Shown one piece after another: positions 1 to 11,590 of a stretch of 64,000 bases of DNA. The notes beneath the pieces are model-generated. The model was not told the DNA's origin, made no database searches, and saw only the letters and a list, made by a program, of their open reading frames with translations. The number at the start of each line of letters is the position of its first letter. The first letter of the stretch is position 1. A program made the translations under genes and the position numbers. Location: NCBI GenBank assembly GCA_012295275.1, contig CM022669.1:16208672-16272671 (forward strand). The letters are read 5' to 3'. The stretch is from Chrysomallon squamiferum (taxonomy: Eukaryota; Mollusca; Gastropoda; Neomphalida; Peltospiridae).

Positions 1-102
1 TCGAACGGATTACAATAATTTTGATGATAATAAATATGAAATACATATTTTCTGAATATCTTTTTTTCTTATTTATTCATAGAGGAATATATATATATAT
101 AT

Positions 103-1533
<1,431 letters not shown>

Positions 1534-1563
1534 TTTATTATTATTGTTATTGTTATTGTTCTA

Positions 1564-1584
1564 ATTATTATTATTATTATTATT

Positions 1585-1661
<77 letters not shown>
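1564..1661. repeat. (TTA)n(TCA)n(TTA)n compound microsatellite
   Basis: It lies just downstream of fucosyltransferase copy A and is probably within or next to its 3' UTR. Confidence 0.95.
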
Positions 1662-1701
1662 GTGATATTCATATTATCATAATTTTATGCGTCACTGTTT
1701 T

Positions 1702-2817
1702 TCACCAGTCTTTTCGAATGTAACATGTATGACCGAAGTACCACGAATGAATATCAGGATATACTTTTGGTTTCAAAGTGGGATCATAAAGTTTTTTGCA
1801 AAGTTCACAAGCTCCTACATGCCTTTCTCCAACAGTGTAATAATTTTTCCATTGCAAAAACTCTATAAAGGCTGTGTCATTCTTGTCTAAATAAAGAAGA
1901 TACTCGGCTAGATATTTGGGACTCTTAAAATCTGCTGTATTGATGTAAGATTTTGGTGGTAGAAATTTCGTATAATTCGCGCCACCCCTTACTACTGGCA
2001 CAATATCTGATCTCATGTAATTATATGTTTTTTCAGTAACATAATCATAACACAAACTGTTTTCGAAAGCCAAATAAAACTTATAATCCCTCGTGAGCAG
2101 TAAATTGCAATTATCTTTAGTTTTATCGCATTTTTTATCACCGCATTTTCCATAAATGTCGACAGAAATAAACTTCTTCAACTCGCGGACATATTCTTCA
2201 CGTCGACTTGGAGTTTTGCAGTTACTAACAAACCATGCAGCCAGCTTCGTTTTGTGCTTCACAACGTCTGAAAAATCTAAACTTACGGGACTCTTCCTTC
2301 TGTTTATACTTCCATACGGATAAGGAACATCAGCATCTAATCTGTACGTCATGGTCCAGTTGAATTTTTCTCTCCATTCCTTGTTTTTGAATTGTTTGCC
2401 TGTCGTGTATAACGGAGATTCTATCGTCATAAAAACCCATATCTGTCCCGGAGGCTTTCGAGGTGGTAAATCGTGCATGTAACCAGCAGCGTAAAAAATA
2501 ACCACATCGAAAGCACTGATGTTCTTACCATTTTTTTCTAACGTGCATTTCACTGGACAGGAATTCAGTAGGTCTGTTGCTGTGCGAAACCAAGGCCATA
2601 TTGGATTATTCATAACAATGATTCTTTTGACGTTCGTTTCATATGTTCTGATGTTGCTGCTCGGGTAGTAGGGGAAGCTGAGCTTGTCTGACGAATAGAA
2701 ATGTTCCTGCTTTCGATGCCATGTGATTGTAACGTCCGAGAGATATTTTACATGCGAAGCGAACCATAATACGATAAGGATACTGAGAAAAATAAGTATC
2801 TTTAAAAGTGTTCTCAT
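1702..2817 (-). CDS. GT10 alpha-1,3-fucosyltransferase, copy A (complete, 371 aa)
   Basis: Predicted Golgi type II enzyme that moves fucose from GDP-fucose to N-acetylglucosamine-containing glycans. A short tail (MRTLLK) precedes a membrane anchor at about residues 5-21, then a stem and the catalytic domain. Family landmarks are NWTMTYR with DADVPYPYG just after it (153-168), the GDP-fucose motif FENSLCYDYVTEK (251-263), and cysteines in CELCKKL. The ATG lies 7 nt inside an exon that begins after a TTTTGCAG acceptor at 2825-2828, so the whole coding sequence is one exon and the upstream exon is 5' UTR. A possible AATAAA signal lies at about 1534-1539 on this strand. It is clearly more diverged from copies B and C than those are from each other, and it does not share their split start codon. 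Linkage type and substrate cannot be read from the sequence. Confidence 0.93.
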   Translation of the reverse strand: MRTLLKILIFLSILIVLWFASHVKYLSDVTITWHRKQEHFYSSDKLSFPYYPSSNIRTYETNVKRIIVMNNPIWPWFRTATDLLNSCPVKCTLEKNGKNISAFDVVIFYAAGYMHDLPPRKPPGQIWVFMTIESPLYTTGKQFKNKEWREKFNWTMTYRLDADVPYPYGSINRRKSPVSLDFSDVVKHKTKLAAWFVSNCKTPSRREEYVRELKKFISVDIYGKCGDKKCDKTKDNCNLLLTRDYKFYLAFENSLCYDYVTEKTYNYMRSDIVPVVRGGANYTKFLPPKSYINTADFKSPKYLAEYLLYLDKNDTAFIEFLQWKNYYTVGERHVGACELCKKLYDPTLKPKVYPDIHSWYFGHTCYIRKDW

Positions 2818-2824
2818 TTCTACA

Positions 2825-3456
2825 CTGCAAAAGAAATTAAAATAATTTGATTAGTTGGACACAAAATAAGATTAGACTTTTAAGGCAAAGAAAAAAAGAA
2901 AAGAAAAAAAGAAAGAAAGACAAAAGTAATGCATACACATTATTAAAACAGATAACTATCGTGCAGATGACATGCACTGACGATCAGTCATTATTTTGAA
3001 GTTAATTTTAATATAATATTAAGACAGTTAGTGTTAACGAACTTTATGTTTTCATTCACATTTTTATTATTTCGAAACAAAATAGAATTTATTTTGTAAG
3101 CTTGAAACCAAACACGATGTAATAACCAGTTTAAAATATTGCATACACCCAAATATTTAATTTCTATTGATGAAATTAAACTATAAGAAAAGAAAAGAAA
3201 AAACAACAACAGACAAACAGAGAAAACAAAAACGAACAATGAAAACAAAAACATGGTGTCAAGAAAAGGTTAAAACATATATCAAGAAAAGGTTAAAACA
3301 TATATCAAGAGTTAGACCAAATTACTAATTTTTATATGAATTTATCCGCTGTTCGGGTCAATATTGAGATAAAGCAAATGATTATTTATTAATAAATAAA
3401 TATATTAATTATATAGAAAAGAAAAAGGAATGATAGAAATAAAAGTATAACTTACC
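2825..3456 (-). other. 5' UTR intron of fucosyltransferase copy A
   Basis: The donor is CAACTG|GTAAGTTATAC (exon ends at 3456, intron starts at 3455). The acceptor is TTTCTTTTGCAG|TGTAGAAATG (exon 2 starts at 2824). This gives an intron of 631 nt lying wholly in the 5' UTR. The transcription start upstream of 3456 is not defined. The intron contains a perfect 23-bp tandem duplication at 3261-3306. Confidence 0.6.
3261..3306. repeat. perfect 23-bp tandem duplication
   Basis: Two identical units beginning AAGAAAAGGTTAAAACATAT, in the 5' UTR intron of copy A. Confidence 0.9.
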
Positions 3457-3815
3457 AGTTGTGAAAATAAAACAACTCGGAGAAAACGTCCTGTGTTTTG
3501 ATAAATCAAATTAACTCACGCAGTGACTAAAACAACAATTCCTCTCCGCTGGCTAGCTGTTACCAGTAATAAAAGATTTGAAGTCAATGTTTGTTTCACA
3601 GCTGAATGATTTTAAATGTTACAAGGTAATATCTGTATCTATATCTGTATCTGCATTGAAACAAGTGAGGTAAATGCCTCATACCGAAATAGACGATTTA
3701 AAAAATATATATAAATGTCAATTCTATCGACATCTTTGCGATGAAAGACATAACTGCTTTTGCCTCATTTAAAAAAGAGTCTAGTTACGGCCACGTGTGC
3801 ATGTGTGTGTGTGTT

Positions 3816-3816
<1 letters not shown>

Positions 3817-3899
<83 letters not shown>
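3817..3899. repeat. (AG)n microsatellite, 83 bp
   Basis: Perfect dinucleotide tract preceded by a short (GT)n run. Confidence 0.98.
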
Positions 3900-3902
<3 letters not shown>

Positions 3903-6140
3903 GGTGAGGGAGACAGACAGACATTGATGAACAAAACATATATGTTTTTTCAATTAAATATTATGATCAGACGCATAACTCGAAGAAAAGATGAATAAAC
4001 TTGGTGAAATTGATTTTATATTACATCTGCAAACACTGGGATGACATATAAATAAGAAAATACGTAATAAGAGAAGGTTAAAAACCTTAGCCTATAGAAA
4101 CGAACAATGCAGTAAAGATCAGAGGTAATCACGAAGTAAAATAAATGATAGTGTACAGTCGTTTGAAGACTGTCAGCTGTTTAACTGGGTTTTAAGTTGG
4201 CCAGTAATCTGAACATCGAGAAACGACGCTGAGTGGGTTGGGTGCTGTAAACACTGTTTGTGTACCAACCTTTATTATTTTGCTGTATAATTCATTCTCA
4301 CTGTTCTTACATGACCAGTATAAAATTTTATTTAGGGGATGGCAATCTTCAAAATTATTTAAAAAGGAGCGCCCAAAAATCAATGGATAAATGAATGAAT
4401 TAACGAAAGAATGAATTAATAAGAGCAAATTAAAAAAAAAAAAATAAAAGATCAAAAATAAAAAAAAATCATTAAGAATCGAATATAAATGGATAAAAAA
4501 GCCTTCAAAATAACAACAGCTGAATTTTTATTTTTATTTTTCTATTTTTTTTATTTATTTTTTATTTTATTTTACTTGTTATAGCAAATATAATTCCTGA
4601 TTAAATGACAACTAGGCATATCTGCAGATCAGTGGTTACACTTCAGGTCCTATGCAGGAGAGATCGAGTGATCAAACCACCTCACTGAAACCCGGACAAC
4701 ATTTTTTTTCACGATCCAGCCAGCACCGTTGAATGTACTTTCTTGTTACTGAAAAACAGTGACTAATCGTTTGGCATATTTTCTCTCTGGTTGTCTTCAG
4801 TTCAATTTTTTACACAAAATAATGCTTAAATGAAATATGTGCTGATGGCATTATTAAATAAAAATTAATATCTGACAGTTTTTCTTCTTATTATTCTTTC
4901 TACACGTCAAAACGATGTATTACGTAACTTTGCGACGTTTCCAATTAATTTCAGTTTCGAGATGTCTTCATTGCAAAATCATCAGGAAATGTGTCACCCA
5001 AAGTCAGGGAATAATGTCAGATACTCAGATCAGTGGAATCCAAGACAGTCGATTTCTTGAAGATTTACTTGTGGTAGTTTAATTCTCAAAGCCTTCTAAA
5101 AACACGCATGTATTAGGGTGGCCAGAGAAAGAACTCACTGAACTTTTAACATGCAATATATTAATTTAAGAAAAAAATTAAAAAATTAAAAAATAAATAA
5201 ATAAATAATAATATACATCCATACATTAAAAAAATTTTGATATTGGCCTTTGTAAAAACTACCAGATCTAGTAACTTAGGATTGTGTCCTGTTTTGGAGA
5301 ATGTGCATATCTTTAAAAACGAAGTTAATTTTTTTTTTTTTTTTTTTCTTTCGCTTACATACCCTACTGAACAAGGATTTCTTAGCTCGCTCTCTTGGGA
5401 GATCTTTGTATTTAGGATACGTTGGTTATGACATTTGACAACGACTATTAATTTGCATAGCAAACAAAACAAGACAAAACAAACAAACGAACGAAATAAA
5501 AGCAAACACACACCAGTAGTATAAGTTTTATATATGATATGCCCTGCCTGCGTGTGTCATACGTAATCTCGAACACTGTAGGCCACAGAGATAATCACTA
5601 AAGCGAAACATTCCTTTTAAATATGTGATTCACGTTTACAAGTGAGATGACATCCTTGTTTATTTTCTGATGCTAACAACAATTTTTTTTAATTAATAAT
5701 ATTTAATAAATAATAATTAATAATATGTCGAAATACCTGGGGGGGGGGAAGAAAGAAAATAAAATGAAATTTACTGCTAATAAAGGGTGGAAAAATAATA
5801 AAAAATCAGTATCGATATAGCAATACATGTAAAATCTGTCCTTTGTTTTTCGGTTAGAATTAGACGTCAACCGGAGAAAAATGACTTTAACAGAATATTT
5901 ATATTCTCAATTATATATTTATGAAAACAGAAACATTCTTTTGTACGGCGATGTGGTTGTCACATAGAAAAGAGGGTGTGTAATGTAACTGAGTGAAGAA
6001 TTAACGTGCTGACCAGAGCAAGCTGGTGTAAAACACGCCAGCACCAAACCAAATAGCATTAGCAGCAATGAAAACAGTTTTCTAATTAGATGAGAAAAAC
6101 ATTTTTAATTTTTGGAGTGAGTAACTGTCCAGTGGGCTTA
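3900..6140. other. spacer between fucosyltransferase copies A and B
   Basis: AT-rich sequence with the SINE-like head at 4615-4690, poly(T) at 5330-5347 and G9 at 5740-5748. Open frames here are short and unconvincing. Confidence 0.5.
4615..4690 (+). repeat. tRNA-derived SINE head, degenerate (tentative)
   Basis: GCAGATCAGTGGTTACACTT resembles a tRNA A-box region, and GGAGAGATCGAGTGATCAAA some 35 nt downstream resembles a B-box region. The spacing and the intervening TCCTATGCAGG are what a tRNA-like promoter would show. It lacks a good acceptor stem and the B-box is imperfect, so it is not a tRNA gene. The 3' limit of any SINE body is not visible. Confidence 0.35.
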
Positions 6141-6142
6141 CT

Positions 6143-6280
6143 ACATACACATACATACATACATACATACACACACACATATATACACACACACACACAC
6201 ATACATACATACATACATACATACGTATATGCAATACTCATAGAAAAATCTCGAAATGAACACATTTAACAGCAATAAGT

Positions 6281-6316
<36 letters not shown>

Positions 6317-6353
6317 GTAATAATAATAATGACAACCATAACAATAATAAATA

Positions 6354-6384
<31 letters not shown>

Positions 6385-6435
6385 TAAGACGAAGAAGAAG
6401 AAGAAGAAGAAGAAGAAGAAGAAGAAGAAGAAGAA
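6143..6435. repeat. (ATAC)n/(AC)n, (AAT)n and (AAG)n tracts
   Basis: ATAC/AC units span 6143-6224, AAT units about 6282-6386 and a pure GAA run 6391-6435. They lie just downstream of copy B. Confidence 0.96.
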
Positions 6436-6488
6436 AACAAAATACAAGCAAGAAAAAATAACTAGATCATGCAATTTTTCAAGACACG

Positions 6489-8491
6489 TTAACTTTCTAC
6501 GTCTGTTTTTATTTCTTTTAAATCGCTGGGTAGGTGGCACGTATTTTCATAAAACCACGAATGTATGTCAGGATACACTTTCTCTTGTACGGATGGATCA
6601 TTCAGTTTCTTGCACACTTCACATATTCCAATATGCCTCCTGCCAAAATAGTAATGATTTCTCCATTGGAAATACTCCAAATAAGCGGTGTCATTTTTGT
6701 CCAAATATGCAAGATATTCAGCCAAGATGTTTCGGGCTTTTAAAATCTGCCGTGTTGATGTAAGACATCGGAGGAAGATATTTGGAATAGTTTGCTCCAC
6801 CCCTAACCACAGGAACAATGAGAGCATGCATGTTGAGAAACGCCTTTTCCGTGATGTAATCGACACAGAAACTGTTTTCAAACGACATATAGAACTTGTA
6901 ATCCCTCGAAAGCATGTTAAGACATACAGAACGATTCTTCCAGCTGCACTTGTGATTTCCACATTTTCCAAACACGTCGACGTTAAACGTTTTATTTAAT
7001 TCACGAATGTACGTCTCTCGTTGACTTGGCGTTATACAGTTACTCACAAACCACGCTGCTTTCTTTGTTTTGTTCTTGATCACCGACGTGAAAGTATTGC
7101 GGTTGGGTTTCTTCAGTTTTGTTATGTTCCCGTGCAAATAAGGAATTTCCGAATCCGTTCTGTACGTCATAGTCCAGTTTATTTTGTAATGCCATTCCGT
7201 TCCGTTGAACTCTTTTCCCCAAGTGTAATACGGAGTTTCCATTGAGAAAAATACCCACACTTGGCCCTGTTTCTTTGGTGGCGGATAATCGTCTGGAAAG
7301 TGAACGGCGTAGAATATAACAGCATCAAAATCGCTGAGATTCTCTGCAGTTTTCATCAAAGTACAATTGGCTGGACAGGATTTCAGCTCGTTAAGAGCCA
7401 TTTTGAACCATGGCCAACGTGGATTGTTCTTGAGAAAAATTAGTTTTCTCTTGCCTTGAATTTCTTTCAGTTTTTCGTTTCTGGCGACAAAATGCCGTTT
7501 GTTAACAGTGGAAGATTTGGTGACCACAACTATTGATTTCACTTTTCCATAGTGAAATGAAGGTAACTTAGGCCTGTATGTCGAATGATCGTTAAGTATG
7601 GCCACATAGTTTAAATGTCTCAGTGAAAATAGGTCAGCGTTCCCTCTCAAGATCACTTTAAATCCTGGCATGACGTGTTGCATTGAATACAGCCACCAAA
7701 GGAAAGAGCAAATTCCAAGAAATAGAACAATGGTACGAATTTTTCTGATTCCAATTACTCGACAGGCCCTGCAAATATAAATGTAAATATTTATTATTAA
7801 ATCTGGCCATAGTGATTACGTTTACAATTGATAGTTGCTTTGTTATTAAACATTCTGTTAATAGTAACTGAAGATACGAAGATATAATAATTATAGAAAT
7901 ATTAATTTATTGCTAGATGCAACAAAATATAGTAACATTGCTACAGTTAATGAAATACATAGATTCTTAAATAGTCAGTCTTAACATCACGAAGTTAGAT
8001 CCTGTTATTCAAAAGGTGGAATTCGATACTTTGGTGCAGTGCACATTCTGAATAGTTCATTGTTCGGGTAGAGGTGAAGTTTCTTTTTCTATCGCTGACA
8101 AAGGTAAACGGGTTATTTATTTATTTCAGATGTAAGGAGTCTATTCTGACATGGGAATGAAAGACATTCAGCGCACAAGCTAACTAGGCCTTTTATGCAG
8201 TGAGAGCGATGCTTTTGTGACATCATCTTTTGAACGAAGTAATCAAATAACAGAAGACAACCGGTTTTTATATTTGCTACAAATCTAGCATAAATCAAAC
8301 TTTATAACAAAAATAATAAATAGAAAAAGTTGTTTATTGGGTGATATATTTTTTAAAATATTTGTACCTTAAATATTTGTCAAGAATATTATTTGCATAA
8401 AATAAAAGAACAATATGTAATTTTCCCTTAACAACGAATTTTAAGTTTAAACTGTTGTGTGTATGCCTTTATCTGAGAGTGTGAGCTTCTA

Positions 8492-8527
<36 letters not shown>

Positions 8528-8690
8528 GTGTGTGTTCTTTTTGCATCATAAACTGATTTACAAACTAAGATCAATCAAACAGTTTTATTTCATAGTTGTC
8601 AGTGATAGATCTAGAAACAAGTTTATAAAATGTTATAACAAATAATAAAAAATAAAAGTTTAATCGCCCAATTTATAACAGTACTTACAT
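6489..8690 (-). pseudogene. GT10 alpha-1,3-fucosyltransferase, copy B (frameshifted)
   Basis: Two exons. Exon 1 ends ...TGACTGAAAAT|GTAAGTACTG (last exon base 8689) and exon 2 begins TTTGCAG|GGCCTGTCG at 7768, with a 920-nt intron. Joining them makes ATG from AT + G. An in-frame TGA lies three codons upstream (8699-8697), so this is the only usable start. The protein would begin MACRVIGIRK, then an anchor (TIVLFLGICSFLWWLYS), a stem and a catalytic domain with INWTMTYRTDSEIP, FENSFCVDYITEK and VVRGGANYS. After INTADFKSPKHLG a TGA at 6718-6720 ends the frame. The missing C-terminal part (EYLAYLDKND to KEIKTDVES) continues in another frame to 6489. Compared with copy C there is one extra base beside GGC/GAA. 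The rest is intact and very close to copy C, so the break is young or a sequencing/assembly error. Confidence 0.85.
7769..8688 (-). other. intron of fucosyltransferase copy B dividing the start codon
   Basis: A GT-AG intron between AT (8690-8689) and G (7768). The donor GTAAGTACTG matches the donors of copies C and D. It holds AT-rich sequence and a (GT)n tract at 8496-8524. No other gene was recognised inside it. Confidence 0.7.
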
Positions 8691-9519
8691 TTTCAGTCAT
8701 TTAAAGGCAATTCACGAACTGAATCAAACACAAGCACCTCAGGGTGGAGTTAACAAGAGAACACTTACTTATATGTTAAATATAATATGTCCACATGAGT
8801 CAAGTCTAAGGACGTGGTGGAAACACCCAATACTGACTATTAACAGGTTCAGAGCCGTGTTGTCCACATTCAGACGAGTTAAATGACCAGAAAAACCATA
8901 GCTGTAAGCTGTTTGTTAAACGCTGAGTATTATCTCCCTTGTTCAGGTGTTAACACAAACTAACAATATCTCCGTCTTGTTATCGCAAATCCTTCTTTTT
9001 TTTCTAGTTTCTTTCGTTTCTTTTTTTCTTTTTGTTTTGTTTGTTTGTTTGTTTCTTTTTCCTTTTCCGTGTTCAGTAATTACTATCTACTGCGATCAGA
9101 AATAGTTCTTAAAATTTTAAAAATATTTTATGTATTCTCGCTAATACAAGATGGCGTTCCCGAGTCTGAGTGACAAAAGGAGGTGCTTTGCAATTTTGTC
9201 TTCTTTTTTTTTTTTTTTTTTTCTTCTTCTTTTTGTTGGTGTTTATTTCATGTTATTAACTCAAGTAACCGCTTATCTGTTTTTGGAGTAGTTGAACTGT
9301 GACGCCATATCGTGAGAGATTTTGCATTGCTCTCTTCTTAATGTTCAATAGAGTGTCTTTTTAATTTATTTATTTATTACCTGTTTTTATTATTATTATT
9401 ATTATTATTTTTTTTTTTTTTTTTTTTTTCTTCTATTTTTTGAATTTTTTAACTGCAGCATTTCTTAACTGGTTAAATGCTGACATGTTTAACAATGGAT
9501 TAAAACGGTCTTACAGTGC

Positions 9520-9557
<38 letters not shown>

Positions 9558-9581
9558 CCAATTACTAAATAATAATAATAA

Positions 9582-9612
<31 letters not shown>

Positions 9613-10094
9613 AAGAACAGGTACTGAAAAGCGCCTCTATTTTTAACTTGCCATACTCTTTTGATGTATTTTCACTGGTTTTTGAACGCTTGATTTATTC
9701 GCTGTTTGATGTCCTGTCTGCATACAAAACGCATGAATGGAAAATGTTGCCTCGTATTGTGGCAAAAAAAAGCATTTAATTTCAGTTGGAAGTGTTTTCG
9801 GGTAGCCGCCACCTCGTTATTTTTATTTCTTTTTACAAAAGTATGTCGCGTGAACATCGTTCATACGCAACGATTAGCGCTCACGAGGTCAACTCACGTA
9901 GCCATTTTCTTGCTAACAGACTTGACAACGCACAAGCCCAAAATGTAAAACTCGTGATGAAAAAATTATTTGAAGTCTTTCGATTATTTTCTAGCAACAT
10001 ATCCCTCACAAAAACATACCGCAAATATGAGTAATGCGTTCTCATTTTAAAAAAAACTACACAAATGAAGGTTACAGCGGCAGCCACCTGAGCT
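8691..10094. other. spacer upstream of copy B
   Basis: It should contain the promoter of copy B close to 8690. It also has poly(T) at about 9206-9221 and 9409-9429, (AC)n at 9521-9554 and (AAT)n/(AAG)n at 9569-9617. The 9672-10034 stretch is less repetitive and has short open frames on both strands but nothing recognisable. Confidence 0.45.
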
Positions 10095-10160
10095 GAGAAT
10101 GACGTCACCAGGGCTTGTTTTGGGGGCGGAGCCATGCGTTAAGTTATAACCAATGAAGCC
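10095..10160 (+). promoter_or_regulatory. candidate promoter: CRE, GC box, CCAAT box
   Basis: A full palindromic CRE (TGACGTCA) lies at 10100-10107, a GC box (GGGGGCGGAGCC) at about 10122-10133 and a CCAAT element (AACCAATGA) at 10148-10156. The three sit within 60 bp in a locally GC-richer patch. They lie about 390 bp upstream of the candidate first coding exon at 10542. The transcription start is not visible. Confidence 0.35.
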
Positions 10161-10541
10161 GGCTCATTTCCAGTACAGAAAGCGACTGATCAAGCTGAGT
10201 CTCCTGAATTCTGTTTGATGGTTTATGTTTGTTAACAAAATTATCGTTCTGATTTTAAACTGGGTTGAAATGATATCGGACTCGGTTACCTATAGGCCTA
10301 TATTGTCTGACTGTTCCTCCACATATGTTAATGAATCATCAAAATTATTTAGGCGCATCACTTCTCTGTGCAAAATGTTTGTTACAGACTGTGTGCTGTA
10401 GGCTTTCAGCACGAAATATGTGGCGCAAATGAATGATTTTTGCTAGATTTCGTTGCACATATCAATGTAAATATACCTCGCAGAGTTACCAAATAAATTA
10501 GACTGAATATTTGGAACATATTTGGAAAGATATTTTATCAA

Positions 10542-10598
10542 ATGAGCTTTCTCAAAGAACTGGCCCTTAAAAATCCAGATTTCATCAAAATGGCAAGG
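10542..10598 (+). CDS. candidate first coding exon (19 codons), gene unknown
   Basis: ATG opens MSFLKELALKNPDFIKMAR and runs straight to a good donor, AAGG|GTAAGC, at 10599. The sequence is phase 0 and reads like protein rather than repeat. It follows the CRE/GC/CCAAT cluster at 10100-10156. I do not recognise the protein. Downstream exons would have to be far away on the plus strand. One weak candidate is 21360-21456, which is open in the required phase and bounded by TTTTCAAG and GTACTT. A short chance ORF cannot be excluded. Confidence 0.3.
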
Positions 10599-10834
10599 GT
10601 AAGCAAACGACCACCAAAATATTAAATATTACAAAATATTTAACTTTTTGACTGACTACTGTCTTCAAACCTAGCGAAATCGATTTATACTGAATTTAGG
10701 GTTAAATAAATTTTCTACACATTAATCAGCTATTTTATTCAAATATACATTATTTATAATAAAAAAAAAAAAAAAAAAAAAAAATCAAAGAAGGCAAAAT
10801 CATTACAAATGTACACTTTGTACGTAACAAAAAC

Positions 10835-10885
10835 CTGTTTCGCTCGAATACGTTCTTCACGAAAGAACGTTTTTGAGCAAAACAG
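10835..10885 (+). other. inverted repeat, 23-nt arms with 5-nt loop
   Basis: The left arm (10835-10857) and right arm (10863-10885) are complementary at 20 of 23 positions, plus one G-U pair in RNA, around the loop CACGA. It lies in otherwise AT-rich non-coding DNA. At 51 nt it is short for a typical microRNA precursor. Confidence 0.5.
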
Positions 10886-11042
10886 AAACAGAATAAAAAA
10901 AAAGAAATCTTTGAAAAGAAAACTTCAATGCTAGGTCAAACAGAAACTTCACGAATTAAATTCGAATACAAACTGTAAAATAAACAGTGACGAAACTAAG
11001 TGATAAAAGTGTTGCTGGAAGTTGGTTGCTAAACGGCGAAAG

Positions 11043-11126
11043 AGATCGTGACCGACACGACGGGCGAGGTCGGTTACTACAATTAGATCGTGAGGGAATT
11101 CAATAGCGAGGTCGATGACTGGAATA
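11043..11126 (+). repeat. imperfect tandem repeat, two units of about 42 bp
   Basis: Both units start AGATCGTGA and contain GCGAGGTCG about 24 bases later, ending near ACTACAAT/ACTGGAAT. The segment is GC-richer than its surroundings. No coding frame was recognised. Confidence 0.45.
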
Positions 11127-11344
11127 TTCTGCTGTCAGATTAATCGTAAATCCGTAAGAGTTTCAAACTGTTTTCATACCGCTGCAAGAGCAATTGTAAA
11201 TATATTAATGTGCGTGGACAACACCACTGTTATAACAGTGTTAGAGACAAATGAACATAATACATATGTGTCTGTGCGTGTGTGTGTGTGAGGGTGTGTG
11301 TTAAAAAAAAAATGCACTGAACACGTGTACCGTTAAAATGTCGG

Positions 11345-11346
11345 TA

Positions 11347-11415
<69 letters not shown>

Positions 11416-11565
11416 TCAAAACCAACACATTTAACAACAACACCGACAACAACAACAATAGCAATAATAGTAATAATAACAAATGATGATGATGATGACG
11501 ATAATAATAATAATAATACTACTAATAATAATAATCTTAATAATAATAATAATAATAATAAAACC
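11345..11565. repeat. (TTA)n and (AAT)n tracts
   Basis: TTA units span 11345-11415. Mixed ACA/GAT/AAT units follow to 11565, ending 26 bp before the stop of copy C. Confidence 0.95.
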
Positions 11566-11590
11566 AGTTCATAAAATTGTTCAGCACACG

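Noticed and set aside
6534-7258. Several 60-100 codon frames overlapping fucosyltransferase copy B, and their near-twins over copy C (11596-12692)
   Set aside because: They are other-frame shadows. They recur in both copies only because the underlying gene is duplicated.
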